NCBI GenBank assembly: GCA_014238905.1
Contig: JABAAE010000010.1
Span: 1-33,432, forward strand
Direction: 5' to 3'
Source of the DNA: Planctomycetota bacterium
Lineage (GTDB): Bacteria > Planctomycetota > Planctomycetia > Pirellulales > Pirellulaceae
DNA: 33,432 nucleotides
Shown here: one piece after another, positions 8,179 through 16,631 of the stretch
Position numbering within the stretch: position 1 is the first letter of the stretch
Layout: each line of letters opens with the position of its first letter
Made by a program: the position numbers and the translations under genes
Notes under the pieces: model-generated
Seen by the model: only the letters and a program-made list of their open reading frames with translations
Database searches by the model: none
Told to the model about the DNA's origin: nothing

Positions 8179-10794
8179 TTAGAAGATTTTTATTCTGTCG
8201 CGACCCAATCCACCATCAACGATGTAGTCCAAGTCCGGACCAACCCACACGGAGATTCGATCTCGGCCGGATCCGCCACTGACAAACAGCTTTTCACTGT
8301 AACGTCCGTTGACCGACAGGATGTCATTTCCGCCATTGCCCTCAACCTGTACGTCGCCCGCATGCATTGCTTTAATTCCGATGCGATCGTGACCGTGACC
8401 GCCAACCAGATGGACCAGGTTGGCCCGCACCGCAAAAACATGAATTCGGTCGTGGCCGATTCCTCCATCGATCGTTAATACATGGCTGTTGTTCGCTCGG
8501 ACGAGGATCCGGTCGTTGCCCGCATTGCCCTCAACATTGACTTGGCGAGCCTGCGTAGCGTTGATCCGGATGAGATCGTGACCGCCTCCTCCAGAGACAC
8601 TAGTCAGTCCGGCACGCATCGCAAAAATACGAATACGGTCGTGGCCGGTACCGCCATCGATCGATACCACCTGACTGTTATTTGCTTGAACGTGGATATC
8701 ATCCTGGCCAGCATTACCGTGGGCAATCACAAAATTTGAATTTGGTGCGTGGACCTTGAGATGGTCTCGTCCGGAACCCCCTGTTAATCCAATCTCAGCT
8801 CCAGTTGCTGCGGTGGTGACGCGCAGCGTATCTTTGCCGGAATCACCAGATGCGAAAATCGAATCGATGCTTCCCTCCAATATCCATCGATCTTGGCCAC
8901 CCAGACCATATCCTTCGAAAAATTCTATGTCAGCGGTGATGATAAATTCATCGATTCCCAAATCTGCCAACGGAGAAGATACCAGTGCATTGGGAATAAA
9001 AAATCCGTCGCCTAGTTGATTTGTTCCGGCGACAATGATGGCATTGATCGGCTCGTCTCGCTGGACTGGAATCGTTTCGTCACGATTGTTGGGGTCGCGA
9101 ATGCCTGGTTCCCCAAAAAAGACGACCTCTGCTCCTCCTTGATCGCCAAAGTCCCGAATCAGCCACTCATTGTCCAAACCGTTGCGGAAGACCAGTGTAT
9201 CCCGGGTCCAGAAAACTTCATCTTGGACTTGAAGATCGGTATTCCTTTCAATGACGTCCGACAGTCGTGTCGCCTTGATTTCGTCGATTTGTGATTGATC
9301 CATGACGTTCTGGAACCAGAATCGATCACCGTCACGAAGTCGAGTGAATTGATCGACCATATAGGCGAGCATGGTTTCCCCAGTCATGGTGCCCGGTACG
9401 TGATCTTCGGAAATCATGGCTATCCACGGATCAGCATGATCAGGCGTCCCATAGATCTGTTGGAATTTTTCCGCCAGCTCTTGATTGGAAGTCAGTTCAT
9501 CGAAACTACCGATCGGCTGCAAACCGATTGCCTCTCGCATTTCGTTATAGCCTGGCAGGCCGTGATCGCGGCCCCGTTGAATATTAATCGCTGCAAGGTC
9601 AAAGCCTGGCCCATCGTCAAGGAAGTTGCGTACAGCGTCGACTATCTGGTGGTCGACTTCTTCCATTTTCTGCAGGGTTAATCCCTCCAGGATTCCCTCG
9701 ATACCGTATTGCTGCACGAATTCAGGTTTGAAGAATGCATCGGCCAGTGGCAAGGTCGTGCCATCACTGCCGATCATCAATTCGTTGGGAAGCGTTGAAT
9801 GTCCGATTCGAAAAACGGCCGTAGAAAACTCGTTGGAAATGGCCGGATTAACGTTCGGATTGTATCCTGAATAAGTTTCAATCGCATTGAAACCAATGGT
9901 GCTTGGCAGGAATTCGTTGTAGGTGATGTGCTGAAGTAATCCGGTCACCATTTGCCGAGATCGTTGGAAAATCAATTCGTCGACTTCAGGATCAGACAGG
10001 TCCCGACCGGCAAACTCAGTAACTGCAAGTTCCTGGGCAATTCGATTGTGCTCACGCAACCAGAGGGTTTGGATGGAGGTGAGTCCGACATTTTCGTTGA
10101 CCCGCACATCTCCAGCAATGAAAAAGTTGGGAGTGGGTGCTGGCACGTTGATTAAGCCATCGGTATTGAGCGGTAACAGTTCGCCATGGGGGGTTTCGAT
10201 GGAACGCATTTGCCCTTCATTCATCGTGCGCAGCGACATCGAATGCTGTTCGCTAATTCCATAGACCACACTCCCGTCAATGAATGAAGTAACATGATTG
10301 ACGTGTTGTCGCGGCGAACTGGTTCCGGTCGAAGGATCGTATGGTGAGCGGAAAAACGGAAACTCAGGTGAAATGTCGAGCCTTGTTGTTTCTGAAGTTT
10401 GTTCAAAAGGAGCGACGTCAAAGGCGCGGTTGATGTCGTGGTCCAGTAATTGTCCCCACTGAAACCAGGCCGATGTTATGAAGCGGTCGTTGATGACTGA
10501 TTCGTTTTGGGCTGCCACCAGATTGCTTATTTCGCGGGGATTGACGGCATTGCTACGGGCAGGTTCACTCAGTCCGTCCTCGTAGGCAACTTCGGCAATG
10601 CGATCGAATTGTTGTTCGGCAGCGCCCAGAAACGGTTGGTCGACGTTGTTGCCTACTCCGTCGTACGGCGCAAATCCGACCGCTGAGAGGAGTTGTCTCG
10701 ATTCCAGAATCTCCAACCCGAGTTTTTTGCCGCGAGTTGGTCTGATCTCGGTTTTTACCTTAGCGTTGGTCAATCTTTTCAAAAAATGAATCAT
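8179..10794 (-). CDS. Secreted animal-type haem peroxidase with 21-residue repeat tail
   Basis: I place the start at ATG 10794 (871 residues). AAAGGAG precedes it by 5 nt, whereas the longer open frame from 10827 has no such support. The leader contains LGLEILESRQLLSA, a LEPR-XLL-type sequence common at the N-terminus of large planctomycete exported proteins. The peroxidase domain covers roughly residues 45-530. It shows distal H119 in WGQLLDHD, catalytic R231 in GDVRVNEN, the WLREHNRIA helix, and proximal haem ligand H332 in FRIGHS. All key residues of the peroxidase-cyclooxygenase superfamily are present. Residues 672-871 are an exact 21-residue repeat related to haemolysin-type GGxGxD repeats. 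It is likely an extracellular oxidant-producing or cross-linking enzyme; the substrate (halide, phenol) cannot be told. Confidence 0.92.
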   Translation of the reverse strand: MIHFLKRLTNAKVKTEIRPTRGKKLGLEILESRQLLSAVGFAPYDGVGNNVDQPFLGAAEQQFDRIAEVAYEDGLSEPARSNAVNPREISNLVAAQNESVINDRFITSAWFQWGQLLDHDINRAFDVAPFEQTSETTRLDISPEFPFFRSPYDPSTGTSSPRQHVNHVTSFIDGSVVYGISEQHSMSLRTMNEGQMRSIETPHGELLPLNTDGLINVPAPTPNFFIAGDVRVNENVGLTSIQTLWLREHNRIAQELAVTEFAGRDLSDPEVDELIFQRSRQMVTGLLQHITYNEFLPSTIGFNAIETYSGYNPNVNPAISNEFSTAVFRIGHSTLPNELMIGSDGTTLPLADAFFKPEFVQQYGIEGILEGLTLQKMEEVDHQIVDAVRNFLDDGPGFDLAAINIQRGRDHGLPGYNEMREAIGLQPIGSFDELTSNQELAEKFQQIYGTPDHADPWIAMISEDHVPGTMTGETMLAYMVDQFTRLRDGDRFWFQNVMDQSQIDEIKATRLSDVIERNTDLQVQDEVFWTRDTLVFRNGLDNEWLIRDFGDQGGAEVVFFGEPGIRDPNNRDETIPVQRDEPINAIIVAGTNQLGDGFFIPNALVSSPLADLGIDEFIITADIEFFEGYGLGGQDRWILEGSIDSIFASGDSGKDTLRVTTAATGAEIGLTGGSGRDHLKVHAPNSNFVIAHGNAGQDDIHVQANNSQVVSIDGGTGHDRIRIFAMRAGLTSVSGGGGHDLIRINATQARQVNVEGNAGNDRILVRANNSHVLTIDGGIGHDRIHVFAVRANLVHLVGGHGHDRIGIKAMHAGDVQVEGNGGNDILSVNGRYSEKLFVSGGSGRDRISVWVGPDLDYIVDGGLGRDRIKIF
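8182..8781 (-). repeat. 63-bp (21-residue) coding repeats in the peroxidase tail
   Basis: Nine full units plus an 11-residue partial unit, each starting G(G/N)xGxD(R)I, run without any length variation. Units 2-4 (8718-8530) and units 5-7 (8529-8341) are recognisably copies of one another, so a 189-bp block appears to have been duplicated. The spacing differs from canonical nine-residue RTX repeats, with one GGxGxD turn per 21 residues, so a regular beta-helix or solenoid is plausible. Calcium binding is uncertain. Confidence 0.88.
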
Positions 10795-11342
10795 GATTTC
10801 TCCTTTGTTCCGGTGAAAAGCTGGCAAACCTCAATCCGTGGTTCATTGCGATTCACAAGGCCCCACGCACCCAACTTGATTAGTCCATTGCTCTATTGCT
10901 GGCTGGTGACGGAAATTCAGTTGCCAAATGGAAATGCCGATGAAAATGCAAATTCCCAATACCAAAATCATGATCGTTTTGGAAATCGTCTAATGGGCTA
11001 ACTGCGCAGTGTCATGGTTTGTCGACAAGATAAAAGCCAAATGTTTTGGATTTAGCTGCGGATTGCTGGCGGGGTCAGTGTGACCGGAGAAAGGTTGGTG
11101 ACCGGAGAAAGGTTGCTATTTTGAGGAGGAGCTCCGTTGATTCCCAAGGGTCTGGTGAATTCGGTTTGGATGCCCTTGGCTCTGAGTAGAGTGCAGGAGA
11201 GTTCCAGCAACCGGTCCTGCTCTATTGGCTATTCCGGCGGCATCTTTTTACCATTGGCTGGCTGCGGTGATGACAAACCAGATCGGGAATTCGCCATCGT
11301 CCAAATGAATGGATGTTTCCCGTTGATTTGATGGTGGTGCCG
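10795..11342. other. Intergenic stretch upstream of the peroxidase gene
   Basis: This 548-base stretch holds the leader of the peroxidase gene, including its AAAGGAG ribosome binding site at 10800-10806 on the minus strand. It also holds an 18-bp direct duplication at 11080-11115. Short frames such as 11137-11331 plus show no domain. No gene is supported. Confidence 0.55.
11080..11115. repeat. 18-bp tandem duplication
   Basis: gtgaccggagaaaggttg is present twice in perfect head-to-tail copies, 11080-11097 and 11098-11115, in non-coding DNA. Confidence 0.9.
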
Positions 11343-12164
11343 TTAAACGTTCTGATCAGCTGTTTCGATCAGCTGTAGATATTCATGGGCTATTTCGTGC
11401 GTGAGGGTTTTTTCCAGTTCACGCAAGGCCTGAGCGATGAGACGGCCATCCATGATTCGATGGTCATAGACGATGGTAACGTCGCAGCGTCCATCTTCGT
11501 CAGTAGGCCCATACGTCAGGATGCTCGTTGTTGGAGCCCGGGGGTCAATGATGGTGGCTCCTTCGCCGGCGAGTGTCGTTAATCCGAAAGTGCCGAGCCT
11601 CTTAACACGTTTCTTTCCCGAGATATGCAGTCGCAACCACCAGAGTGCTCGGCGAACCAGCAAGGGAAGCTTTGCGATCCTCAATTGTGTCGCGAACACT
11701 TTTTCAACTGGCGAGGATCGATAATCCTCAAGGAGCTCTTGTAGCTTCTGGAGGGAGTGATTTTCAGGTGATTGAATAGGGGCAAAAAATAGCCATTGCT
11801 CGTCATCGTAATCGCGGGCGATCGCCAGATTAACCACATTGGCTGCTGACTCGTAAAGGTGTGGCCAGGGGGTCGACATATAAGTCTGGCGAAGTTGCGG
11901 GTGCTGCAAAGCTACTTTCGCGAATGCCTTGATAAACAACAGCGACCATGCAACGGGACGCGAAGACTGTTGGCGGAGTTCAACAAGTTTGCCGAGATTC
12001 ATCGATCGACAGTGAGCCACGGTGGGCATTTTGCGATGGAAGTAAAGCATGTCCATGACAAGAGATCGGCTGGATGACAGCTTCAAGCGACGTCCAGCGG
12101 ACCGCGAAATGGGCTGTTCGGAATCGATCGGGGACGGTTTGGCCATCAGTAGGAACGTCACCAT
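11343..12164 (-). CDS. 2-oxoacid dehydrogenase E2-type acyltransferase catalytic domain, no lipoyl domain
   Basis: The 273-residue product matches the chloramphenicol acetyltransferase-like catalytic domain of dihydrolipoamide acyltransferases. The C-terminal active-site motif is DHRIMDG with H235 and D239 (HxxxDG), preceded by the typical GTFGLTTLAGEGATIIDP segment near residues 191-208. There is no lipoyl domain or peripheral subunit-binding domain, so it cannot by itself serve as an E2 core with its own swinging arm. It may use a lipoyl carrier in trans or have become another acyltransferase. The start is uncertain: ATG 12164 lacks a Shine-Dalgarno sequence, and the second in-frame ATG at 12146 is no better. 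Two palindromic sites lie about 80-110 bp upstream. The upstream neighbour on the same strand, 285 bp away, is an acetolactate decarboxylase. Confidence 0.75.
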   Translation of the reverse strand: MVTFLLMAKPSPIDSEQPISRSAGRRLKLSSSRSLVMDMLYFHRKMPTVAHCRSMNLGKLVELRQQSSRPVAWSLLFIKAFAKVALQHPQLRQTYMSTPWPHLYESAANVVNLAIARDYDDEQWLFFAPIQSPENHSLQKLQELLEDYRSSPVEKVFATQLRIAKLPLLVRRALWWLRLHISGKKRVKRLGTFGLTTLAGEGATIIDPRAPTTSILTYGPTDEDGRCDVTIVYDHRIMDGRLIAQALRELEKTLTHEIAHEYLQLIETADQNV

Positions 12165-12244
12165 AAAAAGAGGTGATGGATTGAAACGTCAGCCAGTCGG
12201 CCAGACACGAATTGTTTTTCTGTTCTAGATTGTTGAATTAAGAT

Positions 12245-12276
12245 CAGATCATCTGCGGTTTAGACCAGATCATCTG
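12245..12276 (-). promoter_or_regulatory. Pair of palindromic 11-mers spaced 21 bp, operator-like
   Basis: cagatcatctg occurs at 12245-12255 and 12266-12276. Each copy is itself a dyad (CAGAT-c-ATCTG), and their centres are 21 bp apart, two helical turns, so both would face the same side of the DNA. They lie about 80-110 bp upstream of the E2-like gene in the only sizeable gap before it. This is the layout expected for cooperative binding of a dimeric regulator, but no binding protein is known. The wider 21-bp period also fits the general tandem-repeat tendency of this window. Confidence 0.35.
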
Positions 12277-12449
12277 TACTGGGGCCAAAGAACACTGTGT
12301 GAAAATAAGGCAAAACAGTGATCAATAAAAGGTCATTTCCAGAAACCCGCCGCCTAGCGAACGACTTTTTGTCGGCGGGAATCCTATTTGGCAATGACCG
12401 GTTGGCCGGCCGACCCCAGTTGGATAGGCCTGAGTACTCTTTTGATCCG

Positions 12450-13310
12450 CTAGGTTGGAGGCTTTTCGACCTTTGCCAAGGCCTCGTCTGAATTCCGCTG
12501 TAAATTGGCTGCCAGAAATTCTGCCGTCTCAGGAATCGCCAAGTGTATATCCATCTCTTGGTGAATTTCGACCTGGAGATCATTGGCAACTAAATCGAAC
12601 ACATGGCCACCCAGAGTCCTGGCCGAATTGAGGAAGTGAAAGTGGTAGCCGGGCACGCTGATCGAGGACGAGTAGTTGGGCGACCAGAACCCCACCAGAG
12701 TGCCTTCGGCTTGGTCTAACAAAAATTTGCTTTGATGTTCAATCGCCTGCACCAGCTTTTCTCCCGGTTCGGCCCTGCACGCGGCTCTCAGCGAGAGGTT
12801 TGAGAAAATCCCGTCAATGCGAAAGGCGACAAAAAGGTTGTTGGAGTCTCGAAGTTGGTCAAGCTGTTGTTGCAGATTTGAAAAGTTTTTCACTGATGAG
12901 AGTTGAAAAGAACGATCGGCATAAAATCGGGTGACGGTTGCGTAGGGGACCATGGTGTCCAGGGCAACTTTGTGGGCTGTCCCCCCGGCGGTGACCTGAT
13001 AGCAGGATCCTTCCAGTATCACCATTTCGCCATCCAGCCCATCAAAGGTACCCAGCCCGAAATCACCATGGTGAAGAAGGTTTTCGACGCGAATGGAACC
13101 AGAAAAAACTCCCTCCACTAATGCTTGGCTGGTGGAAACCTGAAAAAGGGAATGATGGTTGGCATCCAGTTCGTTGGCCAATGCTCGTTCGACAATCTGT
13201 GAAATGCTCTCCCCGGTGCGGAGATGTTCGGTTTGGATCGCGTCCCACAGCGGAGCGGAAATTTGACATGCTATTTCATGCTGGGAACGGGTCTTTTTAG
13301 GTGTTTCCAT
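12450..13310 (-). CDS. Acetolactate decarboxylase with N-terminal RHH-like segment
   Basis: The enzyme would convert (S)-2-acetolactate to acetoin and CO2. From ATG 13310 it has 286 residues. Residues 54-260 carry the family's signature: HGDFGLGTFDGLDGEMVILE with E95 and E100, the FRIDGIF segment with R164, and a zinc-binding cluster GYHFHFL (H223, H225) plus GGHVFDL (H236). These match the known three-histidine zinc site and catalytic Arg/Glu of AlsD/BudA. There is no signal peptide. Residues about 10-50 are additional: CQISAPLWDAIQTEH, then a GESISQIVERALANEL helix resembling a ribbon-helix-helix (CopG/Arc) DNA-binding fold. The frame stays open upstream to a TTG at 13412, but that stretch looks non-coding. 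No clear Shine-Dalgarno sequence precedes either start. Confidence 0.87.
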   Translation of the reverse strand: METPKKTRSQHEIACQISAPLWDAIQTEHLRTGESISQIVERALANELDANHHSLFQVSTSQALVEGVFSGSIRVENLLHHGDFGLGTFDGLDGEMVILEGSCYQVTAGGTAHKVALDTMVPYATVTRFYADRSFQLSSVKNFSNLQQQLDQLRDSNNLFVAFRIDGIFSNLSLRAACRAEPGEKLVQAIEHQSKFLLDQAEGTLVGFWSPNYSSSISVPGYHFHFLNSARTLGGHVFDLVANDLQVEIHQEMDIHLAIPETAEFLAANLQRNSDEALAKVEKPPT

Positions 13311-13501
13311 TGCGGCTGGTCTTAAAAAAAGGCTTGCTGAAATCTCTGGAGTTGGTATTGGTGGGGGCAATTCGTCCGTGATGGTCCACCCAATTTCCAA
13401 GCGGAAGGCCAACCAGGAAAGCTTCCCAATTCTGTACGACTGATGGCCTGAGACGAGTGGTGATTGGGTGGGGTGGATCGAGACGGCATCCCCTGAATGC
13501 C

Positions 13502-14047
13502 TTATTTCTGTAATGACTTCATTAGTTTTTTAGCCGAGGTACTAATCGCTTGGGCTAGTAGTTCTGTTTGGGCCGGGGAGAGCGATTCGTTGTCGTGTTG
13601 CTGGAGCAAATAATCGATTAGTTCCGGCATCTCGATGCCATATTGTTGAAAAACGTTGCGGGAACCTTTTATCCGCTGCGTAGTCCCAGCGCTGATTTTT
13701 CCCGCCATCAGTTTTTTCTCTGTTTGTTCGGAAACCATTAAAAAGTCGGGATTGATTTTTCTAAATTCAAGAATTTCGTTGTCTGCAAATTGAATGGCCT
13801 CGGACGCTAGTTGCTCTTGATTTGCTGTTGGTTGTTTGGAGGCCATCAATTGGGTGGTGGTCTTGCGGAATGCCTCCTGGAGAACAGTGCTTTGGATCCG
13901 TTGATCCACCTTGGGTTTTTCATCACCTTGAGGACTGGAGTTGCGCTTGGTGATGTCGGCGTCTTTGTTTTTTCCGGAATCGCTATTTGGACAACCTGCC
14001 AAGAAGAGGAGAAAGATACTCAGCAGGAAGATTGAATTGATGTTCAT
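13502..14047 (-). CDS. Small lipoprotein of unknown function
   Basis: I choose ATG 14047 (181 residues) because the product then begins with a textbook lipoprotein signal: MNINSIFLLSIFLLF and the lipobox LAGC with the lipidated Cys at residue 19. The following ~30 residues are polar and disordered. The remainder is mainly helical, with several Gln/Lys-rich amphipathic stretches and no recognised domain. The open frame extends to 14188, but the extra segment is mostly translation of a DNA tandem repeat. No Shine-Dalgarno sequence is visible; instead the whole leader up to and including the A and T of the start codon is made of 14-bp repeats. The downstream decarboxylase gene starts about 190 bp further on. 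Confidence 0.75.
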   Translation of the reverse strand: MNINSIFLLSIFLLFLAGCPNSDSGKNKDADITKRNSSPQGDEKPKVDQRIQSTVLQEAFRKTTTQLMASKQPTANQEQLASEAIQFADNEILEFRKINPDFLMVSEQTEKKLMAGKISAGTTQRIKGSRNVFQQYGIEMPELIDYLLQQHDNESLSPAQTELLAQAISTSAKKLMKSLQK

Positions 14048-14097
14048 TGAATTGGGCGGATTGAATTGGGCGGATTGAATTGGGCGGATTGAATTGA
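14046..14097. repeat. 14-bp tandem repeat covering a start codon and leader
   Basis: attgaattgggcgg is repeated perfectly at 14046-14059, 14060-14073 and 14074-14087, with a fourth partial copy to 14097. The first copy overlaps the lipoprotein start codon (14045-14047). On the coding strand the unit reads CCGCCCAATTCAAT, so the start codon is the last CAAT followed by G. Confidence 0.92.
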
Positions 14098-14405
14098 GGT
14101 GGATGGCGAACAAAAGACGGGAGATGCAAGCAGATGTGCTGCCCTCTCTCATCATACACCCAAGGGTCCCCAACGGTAGAAGTGCCATCCAGGCAGAACC
14201 CCGCGTTTGATTGATCGAACTCCCCCGGCAGACCGAACGGCGGTGTTAATCAGTCAGTTTTCAATCCCGTTTCAACTGATTCGAAGACTCGCGACGACTG
14301 CCGCTCCGCTTTTTTTTTACTCGATTCAGCTTGACCCCAAGACAACGATTCCAGAAAAGCGACGCCGGAGATCCTCTGTGGAATCGTATTGACTTGGTGC
14401 GTAGA
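14098..14405. other. Gap between lipoprotein and transporter genes
   Basis: Just over 300 bases hold the promoter-side DNA of the lipoprotein gene and the downstream side of the Na/Pi transporter gene. I see no gene, clear terminator or promoter box. Confidence 0.5.
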
Positions 14406-16631
14406 TTATTTGTCGCCGGTTAGTGCTTCGCTGATATTTAACAGATGGTCACGGATTCGCCGATACGCAGCGACCTGTCGGTTATAGGCGACCATCGTTC
14501 GTGTTTCGAGCTGCTCTTCAGGGTCTTTTTCCAAAACGCGTTTGTAAAGGATTTTGGATTGTTTAGTAATTAAATCGGCGTCGTCCGCCGGTAACGAATG
14601 GATCGCCGCTTCGGAGTTGGTCCAGTCGACGTAGACCTGGCTAACCTTTTTGAGGTAGCTGCTGACCATGTCGTGCAATTCCGCCAATTCCTCCCGCTGA
14701 GCCTCTGGAAGTTCCAAGTCGCGACGTGTTAATTGCCGACTCGCTTTAAGAACCGTCGCGATGCAGTCGCTCACCGATTCATATTCATCCGCCATGCGAA
14801 GTTGTCGCCTTGCTTCATCCACCACCGAATGAGGTACATTTCCTGCCAAAAGATTTGACATAAAGGTCACAATTTCCTCCTGGACCTTATCCTGTTGATC
14901 TTCCATTTCGAGGATTTCGTCGGCGAGGCCTGGGTCGGGGGTTTCCTGTTTCAGCAGGACTTTGAGTTTTTCCATCATCAATTGACAAGACGAAGCCATG
15001 CGTTGGACTTCGCTACGGGATTGCTCAGCAGCGACAACGGGAGATTCGAGCATTCGGATATCCAAACTGGTTAATTGTGTCCGGTCCTCCGAATCCATGT
15101 TCTTATCCGGAACGAATCGCACCAGTAATCGGGCCAGATAACCGGCGAATGGAAGGAACGCGAGTGTGTTGGTGATGTTGAATCCGGTGTGTACGGCGGC
15201 TATTCCCATCGTAATGTCCTTGGCCGAGACGGCGCCTAATGTCATGTCAGCTCCGGTATCACCCATGACAACATAACGAATCAGATTCATGTAAACAGAA
15301 AATAGACACGTAATCCATGCCACGCCGATAATGTTGAACAACACGTGAAAATAAGCGGCTCTTCTTGCGTTGACACTCGCGCCGAATGATGCCAGCCAAG
15401 CGGTGATGGTTGTCCCGATGTTTTCACCAAGCACCAGCGCCGACGCCGTTTCAAACTCGATGACACCGAGTTGAGCCAGGCCAATGGTTATTCCCAATGT
15501 GGCCGATGATGATTGAACAATAAACGTTAAGACACATCCCACCATCGCGCACTTCAGGATGCCAATGTAGGATCCGGCGTTAAATGTTTTGAACCAAGCT
15601 TCAAAACGCGGGAGTTCTTTAATGATTCCGAACCCGTCTTTCATCAATTCCAAACCTAGGAATAACATGCCAAGACCGAGTACGGTCAAGGCGAAATAAC
15701 GGATTCGGTCCCGTTTGCTGAAGAGGTAGAAAAATGCCGCGGCACCAGCCAACGGTAACCCATATTTACCAATCTTTAATACCAGGATCCAGCCGGTAAT
15801 GGTGGTGCCGATGTTGGCTCCCATAATGACGCCAACTGCCTGGCTCAAGGTCATAAATCCGCTATTGACGAAACCAACGACCATGACCGTGGTGATGGAG
15901 CTCGATTGCACCAACATCGTCACAAAAACTCCTACGCCGGTTGCCATCAAACGGTGATTGGTGACTAAACCGATCACCCGGCGTAAACCGTTACCCGCTA
16001 TAGCCTGCATGCCCTCGGATAAATTTTTCATTCCTAAAAGGAAGATCCCTAAACCACCAAGCACCGTGAATGCTAATTTCCAATAATTGGGTTCCCATAG
16101 TTCGACGGCAAATTTTGTGTCCAACGTAGCGCCACGCTCGTCTGTTGCGCGTATCAAAATCTCCCGTTTTTTTGCGGTCTTTTTGCCCCATTTCAGCGTC
16201 ATCGATTTGTCGACAATTGTCGCGTCGGCAACGTCTTTGCCGTTGCGTAAGATTTCCAGGGTAAGAGGCGTTCCGGTCGGGAATAAGTCGGGGTTGTTTT
16301 CCGAACTGTAAAATAGGGTGGACAGATCGATCGAGGTGTCTGGTGAACCAAGAAACGCTTTTTGGTTGGGGATTAATTTGCGTGTGAGATTGGACGATGG
16401 ATCGGTCGCTTTTTGCGAGGTGTCTGCAGGTGTTTTTTCGCCATTTTGGTTGGCAACTTGAAGCGGAGGTTGGCCTGGAGACATCATGCCAGTCAAAAGC
16501 AGAACGCAACTGGCAAGACAAATGCTCATCCTGATTCTAGAGAATGAAAATGTCGCCGTCGGTTTCTTCCCTTTTCGGTCCAAAATGCATGGAAGATTGG
16601 GATGGGAATCTGGTGTATTCAATGTTGACAT
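14406..16631 (-). CDS. Na/Pi cotransporter family protein with PhoU-like tail and extra N-terminal domain
   Basis: Inner-membrane sodium-phosphate symporter of the NptA/PNaS family. From ATG 16631 the product is 741 residues. A hydrophobic signal or first membrane segment lies at about 35-50, followed by an Ig/cadherin-like beta domain (about 95-178) before the membrane core. The core holds two inverted repeats, each with the hallmark QSSS motif (242-245 and 373-376), plus GANIGTT (271-277) and a second GENIGTT. The C-terminal ~200 residues are helical and PhoU-like, with E/D-rich repeats. Start choice is unsure: an ATG at 16529 would begin directly at the hydrophobic segment, and the frame stays open to a TTG at 16694. 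None has a good ribosome binding site. Phosphate is the usual substrate; no pho genes are nearby. Confidence 0.9.
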   Translation of the reverse strand: MSTLNTPDSHPNLPCILDRKGKKPTATFSFSRIRMSICLASCVLLLTGMMSPGQPPLQVANQNGEKTPADTSQKATDPSSNLTRKLIPNQKAFLGSPDTSIDLSTLFYSSENNPDLFPTGTPLTLEILRNGKDVADATIVDKSMTLKWGKKTAKKREILIRATDERGATLDTKFAVELWEPNYWKLAFTVLGGLGIFLLGMKNLSEGMQAIAGNGLRRVIGLVTNHRLMATGVGVFVTMLVQSSSITTVMVVGFVNSGFMTLSQAVGVIMGANIGTTITGWILVLKIGKYGLPLAGAAAFFYLFSKRDRIRYFALTVLGLGMLFLGLELMKDGFGIIKELPRFEAWFKTFNAGSYIGILKCAMVGCVLTFIVQSSSATLGITIGLAQLGVIEFETASALVLGENIGTTITAWLASFGASVNARRAAYFHVLFNIIGVAWITCLFSVYMNLIRYVVMGDTGADMTLGAVSAKDITMGIAAVHTGFNITNTLAFLPFAGYLARLLVRFVPDKNMDSEDRTQLTSLDIRMLESPVVAAEQSRSEVQRMASSCQLMMEKLKVLLKQETPDPGLADEILEMEDQQDKVQEEIVTFMSNLLAGNVPHSVVDEARRQLRMADEYESVSDCIATVLKASRQLTRRDLELPEAQREELAELHDMVSSYLKKVSQVYVDWTNSEAAIHSLPADDADLITKQSKILYKRVLEKDPEEQLETRTMVAYNRQVAAYRRIRDHLLNISEALTGDK

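Noticed and set aside
11137..11331. Short plus-strand frame before the acyltransferase gene
   Set aside because: No signal peptide, motif or neighbour logic; likely chance.
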